Shown piece after piece: positions 17,980-25,836 of a DNA stretch of 64,000 nt; positions within the stretch are counted from its first letter, which is position 1; each line of letters opens with the position of its first letter. The position numbers and the translations under genes were made by a program. This DNA comes from Caprella mutica (taxonomy: Eukaryota; Arthropoda; Malacostraca; Amphipoda; Caprellidae), in the NCBI GenBank assembly GCA_947561585.1, contig CANNZV010005055.1, forward strand, positions 26,007 to 90,006. Direction: 5' to 3'. The notes under the pieces were generated by a model. The model was given only the letters and a program-made list of their open reading frames with translations, did not search any database and had not been told where the DNA came from.

Positions 17980-18851
17980 GGCTCAGGACTCATAGCCAGT
18001 AATGACGGTAGCGGCCAGGGCGATGGCTGACAGGAAGACCTTCGGGCATCTGTCGTATCGGGTTGCGACGCGCCGCCAGTCTTTGAGCCTACCGAACATG
18101 ATCTCGATCGCTGCCCGGCAGTGCATTGCACAGCAATGTCACGAGAGGGGCGGTTGCGCCGTTTGTAGCGGCGTTTGTCGTATTTCACCTTCGTCTTGCG
18201 TTGCTTTCGGCCGGGTATGCATGGGCGTATCCCTTTGTCTTTCAACGCTTGTCTGAACCAATCGGCGTCGTATCCGCGGTCTCCAAGCAGCCAGTCCACA
18301 TCCGGAATACTGCTCAGCAATGCCCGCGCGCCGATGTAATCGCTGACCTGCCCGGCGGTGACAAACAGGTTGAGCGGACGTCCTTGGCTGTCGCAGATGG
18401 CGTGCAGCTTGGTGTTCATACCGCCCTTCGCCCGGCCAATCAGGCGTCCACGCCCCCCTTTTTCACGCCCATGCTGGTCGCAGTGCGGTGGGCCTTGAGG
18501 TAGGTGGCGTCGATCATGACGGTCTTTTCTTCCCCGTGATTGGCGACCAACCCGATCATCATCTGGGCGAAGATCCCTTTGTCGCTCCAGCGCTTCCAAC
18601 GATTGTAGAGCGTCTTGTGCGGACCGCATGCAGCAGGCGCATCGCGCCAGCGTAAGCCATTACGATTGATGAAGATAATCCCGCTCAACACACGCTTATC
18701 ATCGACGCGAGGCTTGCCATGAGACTTGGGAAAGAAGGGCTCAAGACGCGCCATCTGCGCATCCGTCAGCCAGAAAAGATCAGACATGTTCACCGCTCGG
18801 TTATCGAACCGTGAATCACGCTCCTAAACGGAAATCAATGGGTCCTTACCC
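17980..18851 (-). mobile_element. IS5-family insertion sequence (IS427-like group)
   Basis: An element of about 870 bases is bounded by imperfect terminal inverted repeats. The left end, TTAGGCTCAGGACTCAT (17977-17993), matches the inverse of the right end ATGGGTCCTTACCCTAA (18838-18854) at 14 of 17 positions. TA at both outer edges fits a 2-bp target duplication. It encodes a transposase in two overlapping frames joined by an AAAAAGGGGGG slippery run, typical of this group. The right end abuts a truncated IS630-family transposase. Confidence 0.8.
17983..18793 (-). pseudogene. IS5-family transposase, frameshift-expressed and probably broken
   Basis: The first frame (18793-18440) carries the N-terminal helix-turn-helix and start of the DDE domain (LTDAQMARLEPFFP, MIDATYLKAHRTA with the first Asp). 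The second continues with RGRLIGRAKGGMNTKLHA and LLGDRGYDADWFR (second Asp), overlapping at the slippery A5G6 run (plus-strand 18453-18463), consistent with programmed frameshifting. The third catalytic block, IEIMFGRLKDWRRVATRYDR, is in yet another frame. It is separated from the RYKRRNR segment by a 41-base insertion at 18109-18149 that holds a small inverted repeat (CATTGC-TGT-GCAATG). Unless that insert is an assembly artefact, the transposase is inactive. Confidence 0.75.
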
Positions 18852-19134
18852 TAAGCACTGGTCCGAATTCTCGCGACCACCTCTAACAGCCCACAAATCC
18901 ACCGCAGCGCAGGAAGTGCTGAAAGCGCAAGGCAATTGGCTCCTGTTCCTGCCCAGATACAGCCCCGATCTCAATCCGATCGAAATGGCGCTCTCAAAGC
19001 TCAAAACGCTTATCCGAAAGGCTGCCGCCAGAACCTACGATGACCTTTGGAAAGCGGTTGGTTCCTTCTGTGATCTGCTCTCTGACCAGAGTGCTACATC
19101 TTCTTCATTGCCGCAGGATATGAAACCGACTAGA
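18852..19134 (+). mobile_element. IS630-family transposase 3' remnant
   Basis: The plus strand encodes the C-terminal DDE part of an IS630-type transposase: NWLLFLPRYSPDLNPIEMA (Asp and Glu of the triad), LSKLKTLIRKAAARTYDDLW, and a terminal FFIAAGYETD-like end reached only after a one-base frame change near 19095. The N-terminal two thirds are absent and the fragment begins directly at the right end of the IS5-like element. That suggests the IS5 insertion, or an associated deletion, truncated it. It is non-functional. Confidence 0.78.
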
Positions 19135-19183
19135 TTGGTCGTGCTCTAATGGAAAATTGGTGCCGGGTTACGAGGAGAAAAAG

Positions 19184-19507
19184 GTGATAAACACCTTTTT
19201 GATGTTATGGGTTTTTAGCATCCCATTGGCTCTTGCTCTGGCTCTCTTGAAGACCAAATACAAAAAGCTTCGGCTGCTTGCGACGTTACCTCTTTTGATG
19301 TGGGTTACCTTGCTAGCGTTGGCTTTCATCGACAAACATTGCGATGGAGATGGCTTGAAAATGTCGTGGATTCGCTGCTGGCCAAAATTTCTGAATGAAA
19401 CCGCCCAGTCCTTTGCTGGCCTTTTGTATCTGAACGCCGCGGCTTGTATATTCGTTTTGCCGATCGCGCTTTTGGCTTTAGGCATCGCGGAATATCGTCG
19501 CAGCTAA
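19184..19507 (+). CDS. Small three-helix membrane protein, unrecognised
   Basis: A GTG at 19184 follows a strong GAGGAGA ribosome-binding site and opens a 107-residue protein. It has three hydrophobic segments (about residues 4-21, 30-47 and 75-98) and two cysteines between the second and third (KHCDGDG, IRCWPK). The N-terminus would be short and the C-terminus is charged (AEYRRS). I do not recognise the family. The stretch is richer in A+T than its neighbours and lies just after the transposase fragments, which suggests acquisition. It is the last gene of the islet before hisF. Confidence 0.55.
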   Translation: MINTFLMLWVFSIPLALALALLKTKYKKLRLLATLPLLMWVTLLALAFIDKHCDGDGLKMSWIRCWPKFLNETAQSFAGLLYLNAAACIFVLPIALLALGIAEYRRS

Positions 19508-19614
19508 GGTCAACCAATCACTTCAGGACGTCTCTGGCTTTTGGAAACAAAAATACGCTCAATCCCGCCCCTGCCACCTTCCCAAAGCCTTCCTTTCGCG
19601 CTACGCCCACCCCC

Positions 19615-20373
19615 ATGTTGAAAACACGCATCATTCCTTGCCTTGACGTCGCTGATGGCCGCGTTGTCAAAGGCGTGAACTTTGTCGACCTGCGCGATGC
19701 AGGCGATCCCGTGGATGCAGCGCGCGCCTATGATGCCGCTGGCGCTGACGAAATCTGTTTCCTCGACATCCATGCCACCCACGAAAACCGCGGCACCATG
19801 TTTGATGTGGTCACGCGCACCGCCGAACAATGTTTCATCCCGCTGACGGTTGGTGGCGGGGTGCGCACTGTGGCGGATGTGCGCGCCTTGCTGCTGGCGG
19901 GCGCCGACAAGGTCAGTTTCAACTCTGCGGCCGTGGCCAACCCCGATGTGGTGGCCGAAGCCGCTGACCAGTTCGGCAGCCAGTGCATTGTCTGCGCCAT
20001 TGACGCCAAGACTGTGGAGCCGGGCCGCTGGGAAATCTTCACGCATGGCGGACGCAAATCCACCGGCATCGACGCTGTGGAATTTGCCACCATGATCGAA
20101 GCGAAAGGCGCCGGGGAAATCCTGCTGACCTCGATGGATCGCGACGGCACCAAGGCGGGCTTCAACCTGCCCCTGACTCGCGCCATTGCGGATGCAGTGA
20201 AAATCCCGGTCATCGCTTCGGGCGGTGTGGGCACGCTGGATCACCTTGTCGAAGGCGTCACCAAAGGCCACGCTTCGGCCGTTCTGGCCGCGTCGATCTT
20301 TCACTTCGGCGAATACACAATCGCCGAGGCCAAACAGCATATGGCCGATGCTGGCATCCCGGTGCGCCTATGA
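19615..20373 (+). CDS. hisF: Imidazole glycerol phosphate synthase, cyclase subunit
   Basis: This 252-residue (beta/alpha)8 barrel uses ammonia delivered by HisH to convert PRFAR to imidazole glycerol phosphate and AICAR. Visible are [16 protein letters not shown] (catalytic Asp), [13 protein letters not shown], the phosphate-binding LTVGGGVRT and IASGGVGT, and [14 protein letters not shown] (second catalytic Asp). It overlaps hisE by four bases (ATGA at 20370-20373). Confidence 0.97.
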   Translation: MLKTRIIPCLDVADGRVVKGVNFVDLRDAGDPVDAARAYDAAGADEICFLDIHATHENRGTMFDVVTRTAEQCFIPLTVGGGVRTVADVRALLLAGADKVSFNSAAVANPDVVAEAADQFGSQCIVCAIDAKTVEPGRWEIFTHGGRKSTGIDAVEFATMIEAKGAGEILLTSMDRDGTKAGFNLPLTRAIADAVKIPVIASGGVGTLDHLVEGVTKGHASAVLAASIFHFGEYTIAEAKQHMADAGIPVRL

Positions 20374-20681
20374 CCTTGGAAGAGCTTGAACAGATCGTCG
20401 CCGCCCGCGCTTCTGCGTCCCCCGACGACAGTTGGACCGCCAAACTTCTGGCCAAAGGCCCGGAAAAAGTCGCCGAAAAATTCGGTGAAGAGGCGATTGA
20501 GGCGATCATCGAAGCGGTCAAGAACGACCCCGACAAACTGGCCTCCGAAGCGGCGGACGTTCTGTTTCACCTGCTGGTGATGCTGCAATCACGCGGTGTT
20601 TCGGTCGCGCAGGTAATGGAGATTCTGGCGGACCGCCAATCGCAATCCGGCCTGCAGGAAAAAGCTGCGCGCAAAGGTTAG
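20370..20681 (+). CDS. hisE: Phosphoribosyl-ATP pyrophosphatase
   Basis: The 103-residue all-alpha MazG-fold enzyme hydrolyses PR-ATP to PR-AMP in the second step of histidine synthesis. The magnesium-binding [14 protein letters not shown] and [13 protein letters not shown] segments are intact. It is translationally coupled to hisF, and the following hydrolase gene starts only four bases later, so the three probably share a transcript. Confidence 0.96.
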   Translation: MTLEELEQIVAARASASPDDSWTAKLLAKGPEKVAEKFGEEAIEAIIEAVKNDPDKLASEAADVLFHLLVMLQSRGVSVAQVMEILADRQSQSGLQEKAARKG

Positions 20682-20685
20682 GACA

Positions 20686-21546
20686 GTGGCTCAGGACCTT
20701 TTCTTTGACGTAGATGGGCTGACATACGCGGGTCTTGTTTGGGGCCCCGAGGACGGCATCCCGGTTCTTGCGCTGCACGGCTGGATGGACCATGCGGGCA
20801 GCTTTCAGGAACTGGCGCCTTTGTTGACCGGGTGTCGCGTTGTCGCGCTGGATCTGTCAGGCCAAGGCCACAGCGGCCACCGCGCGGCGCACGCCACCTA
20901 TAACATCTGGGACGACCTGCCCCAGATCGCCAAGGTGCTCGACCAGTTGGGCTGGGACACATGCGTTTTGTTGGGTCATTCGCGCGGCGCCAATATCTCG
21001 GCGCTGTTTGCCGCTGCCCAACCAAAGCGGGTGCGCGCGCTGATTTCGCTTGATTGCCTTGTGCCCGAGCCAAACGACCCGGCGGATTTTGCCAAAACCC
21101 TTGGCGCCTTTATCCAGCAAACCGCCGATCAGTCGGCCCGCCCTGCCCGCAGTTTCCCGACCCGCGCCGATTACATCACGCGCCGCGCGGCCCAAGGCAA
21201 TTCGCAAACCACATCCGAGGTGCTTGCCGACCGCGCGCTTGTTGGTACGCCAGAGGGTGTGCAGATGCGCGCCGACCGCAGGCTGTTCGCGTCCTCTGCC
21301 GTGAAGCTGACGCAACCGCAAATCGAAAGCGTTTTGCGTGCCATCACCTGCCCGGTGCTGAACATCTGGGGGGATCAGGGGCTCAAGGCGCAACGCCCGG
21401 CATACGCCGATCTTGCAACAGTAGGCGCGCGCCTGATTGCGGATTACGAAGCGCATGATCTGCCCGGCGACCATCATTTTCACCTCGACCCGGCCTGTGC
21501 TCCGGCCATTGCCGCAATCATTCTGGACTTTCTGGCGCGCAAATAG
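20686..21546 (+). CDS. Alpha/beta hydrolase (serine hydrolase-like)
   Basis: The 286-residue product has the nucleophile elbow GHSRGA near residue 102, oxyanion-loop LHGWMDHAGSF near residue 30, an Asp in the NIWGDQG turn and a C-terminal His in GDHHFHLDP. This is a complete Ser-His-Asp triad. It resembles SERHL-type cytoplasmic hydrolases of unknown substrate. The start codon is GTG at 20686. Its position at the end of hisFE probably reflects transcription, not histidine metabolism. Confidence 0.85.
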   Translation: MAQDLFFDVDGLTYAGLVWGPEDGIPVLALHGWMDHAGSFQELAPLLTGCRVVALDLSGQGHSGHRAAHATYNIWDDLPQIAKVLDQLGWDTCVLLGHSRGANISALFAAAQPKRVRALISLDCLVPEPNDPADFAKTLGAFIQQTADQSARPARSFPTRADYITRRAAQGNSQTTSEVLADRALVGTPEGVQMRADRRLFASSAVKLTQPQIESVLRAITCPVLNIWGDQGLKAQRPAYADLATVGARLIADYEAHDLPGDHHFHLDPACAPAIAAIILDFLARK

Positions 21547-21898
21547 CCATAGGGCCGTCCAATCCGATTTAGACCGGACCCGTCCGTATGTGCAGGCAAA
21601 CGTCTTGAAGTGACGCGGGCCGTTGATCAGGCCAGCGACAATCAGCCAACGTCGGAAATTCGCATGCGTTGCCAACGCGCTGAAAACATTCTGAGACGTC
21701 TCAAAGCCCAACGTCAGGCTGCATCAACCTTAACCCAACCTTGCGCTGCGTAACGCTGTCGAGCTTGACGCTAAGTCACCACCACCTGCGCCTTCTCAGC
21801 GCAGGGTGGGGAAATCATCGGGTCAGATGGGACCTAACGATTGCTTTACCCCCGCAAACATATATGAAAGCCCGAATCCAAATAACAAATACGGGCAC
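21547..21898. other. 352-base intergenic region, nothing recognised
   Basis: No RNA gene, repeat or terminator with a clear U-tract was seen. A minus-strand reading frame is open across part of it (about 21711 downwards) but continues antisense into the hydrolase gene and resembles nothing I know. The 3' part, with the A+T-rich AACATATATGAAAG near 21855, may hold the promoter of the desaturase gene. Confidence 0.4.
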
Positions 21899-22933
21899 AT
21901 GTTCGACCAATCCGCACCTACTCAACCCGGTCCCACCGTGCGCACTGCGCAGCAATGGGTTTCTGTCCTCGCCCGCTACCGCGATCCCGACACACGCCGC
22001 AGTTGGCTTGAATTGGCCGCGACCTTGGTTCCCTTTGTGGCGCTTTGGGCTTTGGCATGGGCCGCCCTATCGATAAGCCCGTGGTTGACCTTGTTGATTG
22101 CGCTGCCGCTGTCCGGTTTTGTCCTGCGCCTGTTCGTGATCCAGCATGACTGCGGCCATGGTGCCTTTTTCAAATCACGCAAGATGAATGACTGGACCGG
22201 TCGGGCCTTGGGTGTTCTGACCATCACACCCTACGATATCTGGCGCCGCGCACATTCGATCCACCACAGCACGTCAGGCAATCTGGGTCGCCGCGGTATT
22301 GGCGATATCCACACCATGACTTTGGCGGAATACCGTGCTCTTAGCCCGCGGAAACGGTTTCACTATCGGATATACCGCAACCCGATCACGCTATTTGCCC
22401 TTGCGCCGTTTTACCTGTTTTTCGTCGACAACCGGCTGCCAATCGGCCTGATGGGCCAGATAAAATACTGGCTCAGCGCAATGGGAACAAATCTGGCCCT
22501 CTTCTCGTTGCTGGCTGGCGTTTACGCCTTTGGCGGCTGGGCGCCGATCCTGCTGATCTTTGTGCCCTCGACACTGCTTGCGGCGACCATTGGCATGTGG
22601 CTGTTCTACGTTCAGCACCAGTTTGAAAACACTCATTGGCAAGATGACCAAGCATGGCAACTGCACGAAGCGGCACTTGCTGGTAGTTCGCACTATGTGT
22701 TGCCGAAACCGTTGCAATGGCTGTCCGCGAATATCGGCATCCATCATGTGCACCACCTGTACAGCCGCATCCCGTTTTACCGACTGCCCGAAGTGCTGCG
22801 CGACCATCCTGTGCTGGCCGACTGCAACCGGATGACCATAAGGCAAAGTCTGCAAAGCGTGCATCTGCATGTCTGGGACGAAGACACCAAGCGTTTGCTG
22901 ACCTTCTCCGAAGCCCACACACGGCTTGCCTGA
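21899..22933 (+). CDS. Membrane fatty-acid desaturase
   Basis: The 344-residue integral membrane di-iron enzyme carries the three histidine boxes in order: HDCGHGAFF (near residue 86), HSIHHS (near residue 121) and HHVHH (near residue 285), plus the QHQFENTHW segment before the third. Two pairs of transmembrane helices surround them. This matches delta-12/omega-6 type acyl-lipid desaturases, which insert a double bond using oxygen and reduced ferredoxin. Regiospecificity cannot be read from the sequence. The ATG at 21899 gives a start with QSAPTQPGPTVR, though the ribosome-binding site is weak. Confidence 0.9.
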   Translation: MFDQSAPTQPGPTVRTAQQWVSVLARYRDPDTRRSWLELAATLVPFVALWALAWAALSISPWLTLLIALPLSGFVLRLFVIQHDCGHGAFFKSRKMNDWTGRALGVLTITPYDIWRRAHSIHHSTSGNLGRRGIGDIHTMTLAEYRALSPRKRFHYRIYRNPITLFALAPFYLFFVDNRLPIGLMGQIKYWLSAMGTNLALFSLLAGVYAFGGWAPILLIFVPSTLLAATIGMWLFYVQHQFENTHWQDDQAWQLHEAALAGSSHYVLPKPLQWLSANIGIHHVHHLYSRIPFYRLPEVLRDHPVLADCNRMTIRQSLQSVHLHVWDEDTKRLLTFSEAHTRLA

Positions 22934-22939
22934 GTATTA

Positions 22940-22985
22940 GGGATGGTGGGCGGGGCGACGTGCGCCCGCAGGGCGGACAAGCGTC
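22940..22985. repeat. 46-base intergenic repeat, copy 1
   Basis: It begins GGGATGGTGGGCGGGGCGAC and ends AGCGTC, and is 46 bases long. A second copy of the same length lies at 24068. The first 28 bases differ at one position; the middle is diverged and the last six bases are identical. GGGCG and CGCCC inside each copy can pair. It sits between the convergent desaturase and Ldh_2 genes. Confidence 0.75.
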
Positions 22986-22997
22986 ACCAACCGTCCG

Positions 22998-23993
22998 TCA
23001 GCTTAGGTCACGAATGGTGTCCATCAAAGCCGCATTGACGTCGCGCGGGCCGGTATCCAGCCGGTTTGCATGGCGCCGCGCGCCAGGAAGACGCACACCG
23101 TCCAACCCGGCCAGCCGTTCGACAAAGGTCTCGGCATGGGTGTCCCATCCGTCGCCCGCGATCACCGCAGGGGACAGTGCGATCACCATTTCGCCCCCCT
23201 TGGGCGGGCCACCGTCCTTGTTGTCATTCGCAGCCGCTTCGAAACTGAACTGGTCGCCAGTCAACCCGGCGGCCAAAAGCTCGACCATCAAAGCAATGGC
23301 GGACCCCTTGTAGCCACCAAACGGCAGCAAGACCCCTTTGGCGATTTCTGCCGGGTCTGTCGTCAATTGACCATCGGCGTTCAGACCTGTGCCCAAAGGC
23401 ACCTGTTTGCCATCCCGCGCCGCAATCTGCACATCCCCCATAGCCATGGCCGCCGTGGCCATATCATAGCACAACGGCGGTTTTCCCGGACGGGGCCACG
23501 CAAATGAAATGGGATTGGTGCCAAACAGCTTTTCTGTCGATCCCGCTGGCGCGACCGACGGCATATAGGCGGTACAGGCGATGCCAACCAATCCCCTTTC
23601 GGCCAGAAACTCGGTCTCGGGCCACAATGCCGCAAAATGATGAATGTTGCGCATCGCCAAAGCCGCGGCACCAGTTTCAGCCGCAGCCTCAGCCAGCACC
23701 GGCAGACCCTTGGCCTGCGCCAAGGGCGCAAATCCACCCTTCCCGTCCAAGTGAACCACTGATTGCGTGCGACGTGTGACCACAGGACGGGCTTTGCCAT
23801 CTACTTTGCCACTGCGCAGCGCCTTGACGTATCCCGGAATTCGAAACAGCCCATGCGAATGCGATCCATCCCGCTCGGCCCGCATGATGATATCCGCCAG
23901 TGCCGAGGCGTTTTCGTCGTCACATCCATTGTCCATCAGCGTTTGATGGGCCAGCGCGAAAATCTCTTCCAAAGTCAGACTGACTGTGCTCAT
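22998..23993 (-). CDS. Ldh_2 family NAD(P)-dependent oxidoreductase
   Basis: The 331-residue protein belongs to the malate/L-lactate/ureidoglycolate dehydrogenase type-2 superfamily, which has its own fold and not a Rossmann domain. Characteristic segments are ERDGSHSHGLFRIPGY near residue 40, IHHFAALWPETE near residue 110, GTNPISFAWP and GGYKGSAIALMVE. Members include delta1-piperideine-2-carboxylate/pyrroline-2-carboxylate reductases and several 2-hydroxyacid dehydrogenases; context does not choose between them. The gene is flanked on both sides by copies of a 46-base repeat. Confidence 0.88.
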   Translation of the reverse strand: MSTVSLTLEEIFALAHQTLMDNGCDDENASALADIIMRAERDGSHSHGLFRIPGYVKALRSGKVDGKARPVVTRRTQSVVHLDGKGGFAPLAQAKGLPVLAEAAAETGAAALAMRNIHHFAALWPETEFLAERGLVGIACTAYMPSVAPAGSTEKLFGTNPISFAWPRPGKPPLCYDMATAAMAMGDVQIAARDGKQVPLGTGLNADGQLTTDPAEIAKGVLLPFGGYKGSAIALMVELLAAGLTGDQFSFEAAANDNKDGGPPKGGEMVIALSPAVIAGDGWDTHAETFVERLAGLDGVRLPGARRHANRLDTGPRDVNAALMDTIRDLS

Positions 23994-24067
23994 GCCCTGA
24001 AGCCTCCCTTAAGTTCCAAACTGTAGATCATACCCAAGCGCATCGGTCCATCATTTGCCGCAGCCAA

Positions 24068-24113
24068 GGGACGGTGGGCGGGGCGACGTGCGCCCAGCGG
24101 GCGCTCTAGCGTC
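24068..24113. repeat. 46-base intergenic repeat, copy 2
   Basis: It begins GGGACGGTGGGCGGGGCGAC and ends AGCGTC, the same length as copy 1 at 22940 and in the same orientation. It lies between the start of the Ldh_2 gene and the end of the CoA-binding protein gene, so the two copies bracket the dehydrogenase as direct repeats. Confidence 0.75.
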
Positions 24114-24121
24114 GCATAACG

Positions 24122-24589
24122 TCACAGCTTGGACGAAATCACGCCGGTCGCAAATCCACCCATACGCAATTCACCAAACAATCGCTGGTATTCGATCTTG
24201 GGGCACCGGTTCTGGATCACGTCGACGCCCTGCGCCTCGGCCACGGCTGCCGCTTCGGCGTGTTCAACCCCGATCTGCATCCATACCGTTTTCAGCTTTG
24301 GGAACACGTCCAGCGCCTCTTCGACGATGGGCGGGACATGTTCGGGCCGGCGAAAAATATCAACCATGTCCACAGTGTCAGGACAATCCGCCAGCGTGGC
24401 GCGTACCTCTTGTCCAAACAGGCGTTTGCCTGCATGGCCGGGATTCACCGGCACCACCGTGTATCCCTTCAACGACAGATAGCGGGCGACATAGTAGCTG
24501 GGGCGTACAGGGTTCATCGAAACCCCAACAACCGCCACGATTTTCGTCCGGTTGAGAATCGATTTGAGATGCGTGTCAGAATAGCTCAT
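24122..24589 (-). CDS. CoA-binding protein (YccU-like)
   Basis: This 155-residue single-domain Rossmann-like protein contains IVAVVGVSMNPVRPSYYVARYL at residues 17-38 and VNPGHAGKRLFG near residue 48. A VWMQIGVEHAEAA motif and a conserved cysteine in IQNRCPKIEY follow. Such proteins bind CoA and are widespread but functionally unassigned. It ends a few bases from the second 46-base repeat. The terminator for the upstream minus-strand genes lies before its start. Confidence 0.88.
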   Translation of the reverse strand: MSYSDTHLKSILNRTKIVAVVGVSMNPVRPSYYVARYLSLKGYTVVPVNPGHAGKRLFGQEVRATLADCPDTVDMVDIFRRPEHVPPIVEEALDVFPKLKTVWMQIGVEHAEAAAVAEAQGVDVIQNRCPKIEYQRLFGELRMGGFATGVISSKL

Positions 24590-24618
24590 GGCCGCACCGT
24601 AGCCGCGACAGCGACAAA

Positions 24619-24648
24619 GAAAAAGCGCCCCGCATCAAAACGGGGCGC
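24619..24648 (-). terminator. Rho-independent terminator (minus strand)
   Basis: An eight-pair stem GCGCCCCG/CGGGGCGC (24625-24632 with 24641-24648, loop CATCAAAA) is followed in the minus direction by TTTTTC. It would end the transcript of the DUF2235 and CoxL-like genes. Confidence 0.8.
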
Positions 24649-24744
24649 AGTTACGGAACGAGGGACAGTGAAGGTCTCGCAGGGGTTCCGTCCCCGCGAC
24701 CTGTTGAATACATAGGCGGCATATTGGCCGTTTGTAGGGGGCGC

Positions 24745-25836
24745 TCAAGGTTTCGTGAACGATGGCCCTTCCGCCACCGGGGCATCGTTCAGCAAAGCGG
24801 CTTCGTCCTTGGGCAGGCGCGCGGCAAGGGTTGGGTGCAAGCTTTCTGAGTGGTCCCGCCCTTTTATCCGGGCGCTGCGCCACAAAAACAGCTTGCCCGT
24901 TCCCGCCCAACTGCCGACCGAAGGCGCATCGGCATCGCGGGGAAATCGGTCGCGCCACCCTTCGGGGAACGGAAGACCGCAGGCCTCGGCGCGTTCCAGC
25001 ATCCAAACCAACGGGATGTTGGACAAACCGCGTGCAGGTTCAAATCCCCCCAACTGCCCGCCTACATCGCCATGCGTCCCGCGAAACCAAAGCTGTTCGG
25101 CATGGCCGTGATACTCGGGCGGGCACTCCCACAGCACCGGTTCATAGGCCATGCGTGTCTCATCCCACGCAAGCGCGTGGTATCCATGCCGGATGGTGTT
25201 TCCCAAGTGGTGTGAATGAAACGCGTGTGTTTCTTCGGTCAGGCGCCACAGCATCGGCAACCGCAGGCCCAGCGCCTTGACCGTATCCCAAACCCCGATC
25301 ATTTCGATTGGCGCTTCGGGGTGGCAAAAAGCCTGTGCAAAGTGTCCGGCGGCATCACCATGTGGATCATAACGATACAGCCTGTACACCTGCCGGATGT
25401 TGCGCACGGTGGCGTGTTCGGCTCGGATCAGCCCGACACGGTCAATGATCCCCGCCAAGGACCGCACGGCAAAGGCCCCCCGCGAATATCCCATCAGGAA
25501 AATACGGTCACCGGGCCGATAGCGCGACGCAAGATACCCATACGCCCGGCGGATTTGTCGGTTGATGCCGCGCCCGGTCATAACATCGCCGGTCGACCGC
25601 CAGTCCGGCCATTGCAGGCCCGCTTCATAGTACAGCGACGCGTGGCCTTCTTCCTTGAGCAATCCAAACGTCAGGCCGGCATTGGTTTCTTCCCCAGGAC
25701 GCAGCGATGACATGGTGCCATCCAGTATGATCACATGATCAATCGCCCCACGCCGTTTGCCAAAGGCGGTGTGCCCCGAAGAAAACCGCCTTCGGATCCA
25801 ACCTAAAAACGTGTCACTCAGCCGCGATGCGGTCAT
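24745..25836 (-). CDS. DUF2235 alpha/beta-hydrolase domain protein
   Basis: The 363-residue protein has the DUF2235 layout: an early IDHVIILDGTMSSL segment, the nucleophile elbow GYSRGAFAVRSLAG near residue 118, a downstream IGVWDTVKALGL Asp region and WFRGTHGDVGG with the presumed catalytic His. Related domains occur in type VI secretion phospholipase effectors, but this one has no signal, no VgrG or immunity-like neighbour and no secretion genes nearby. A cytoplasmic lipase or esterase is more likely. Its start overlaps the end of the CoxL-like gene by 23 bases. Confidence 0.82.
   Translation of the reverse strand: MTASRLSDTFLGWIRRRFSSGHTAFGKRRGAIDHVIILDGTMSSLRPGEETNAGLTFGLLKEEGHASLYYEAGLQWPDWRSTGDVMTGRGINRQIRRAYGYLASRYRPGDRIFLMGYSRGAFAVRSLAGIIDRVGLIRAEHATVRNIRQVYRLYRYDPHGDAAGHFAQAFCHPEAPIEMIGVWDTVKALGLRLPMLWRLTEETHAFHSHHLGNTIRHGYHALAWDETRMAYEPVLWECPPEYHGHAEQLWFRGTHGDVGGQLGGFEPARGLSNIPLVWMLERAEACGLPFPEGWRDRFPRDADAPSVGSWAGTGKLFLWRSARIKGRDHSESLHPTLAARLPKDEAALLNDAPVAEGPSFTKP

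Noticed and set aside
18811..19149. Complete small gene of 112 codons
   Set aside because: It is the C-terminal third of an IS630-family transposase with a further frame change near its end.
21549..21711. Small minus-strand gene in the hydrolase-desaturase spacer
   Set aside because: The frame continues antisense through the real hydrolase gene, has no ribosome-binding site and resembles no known family.
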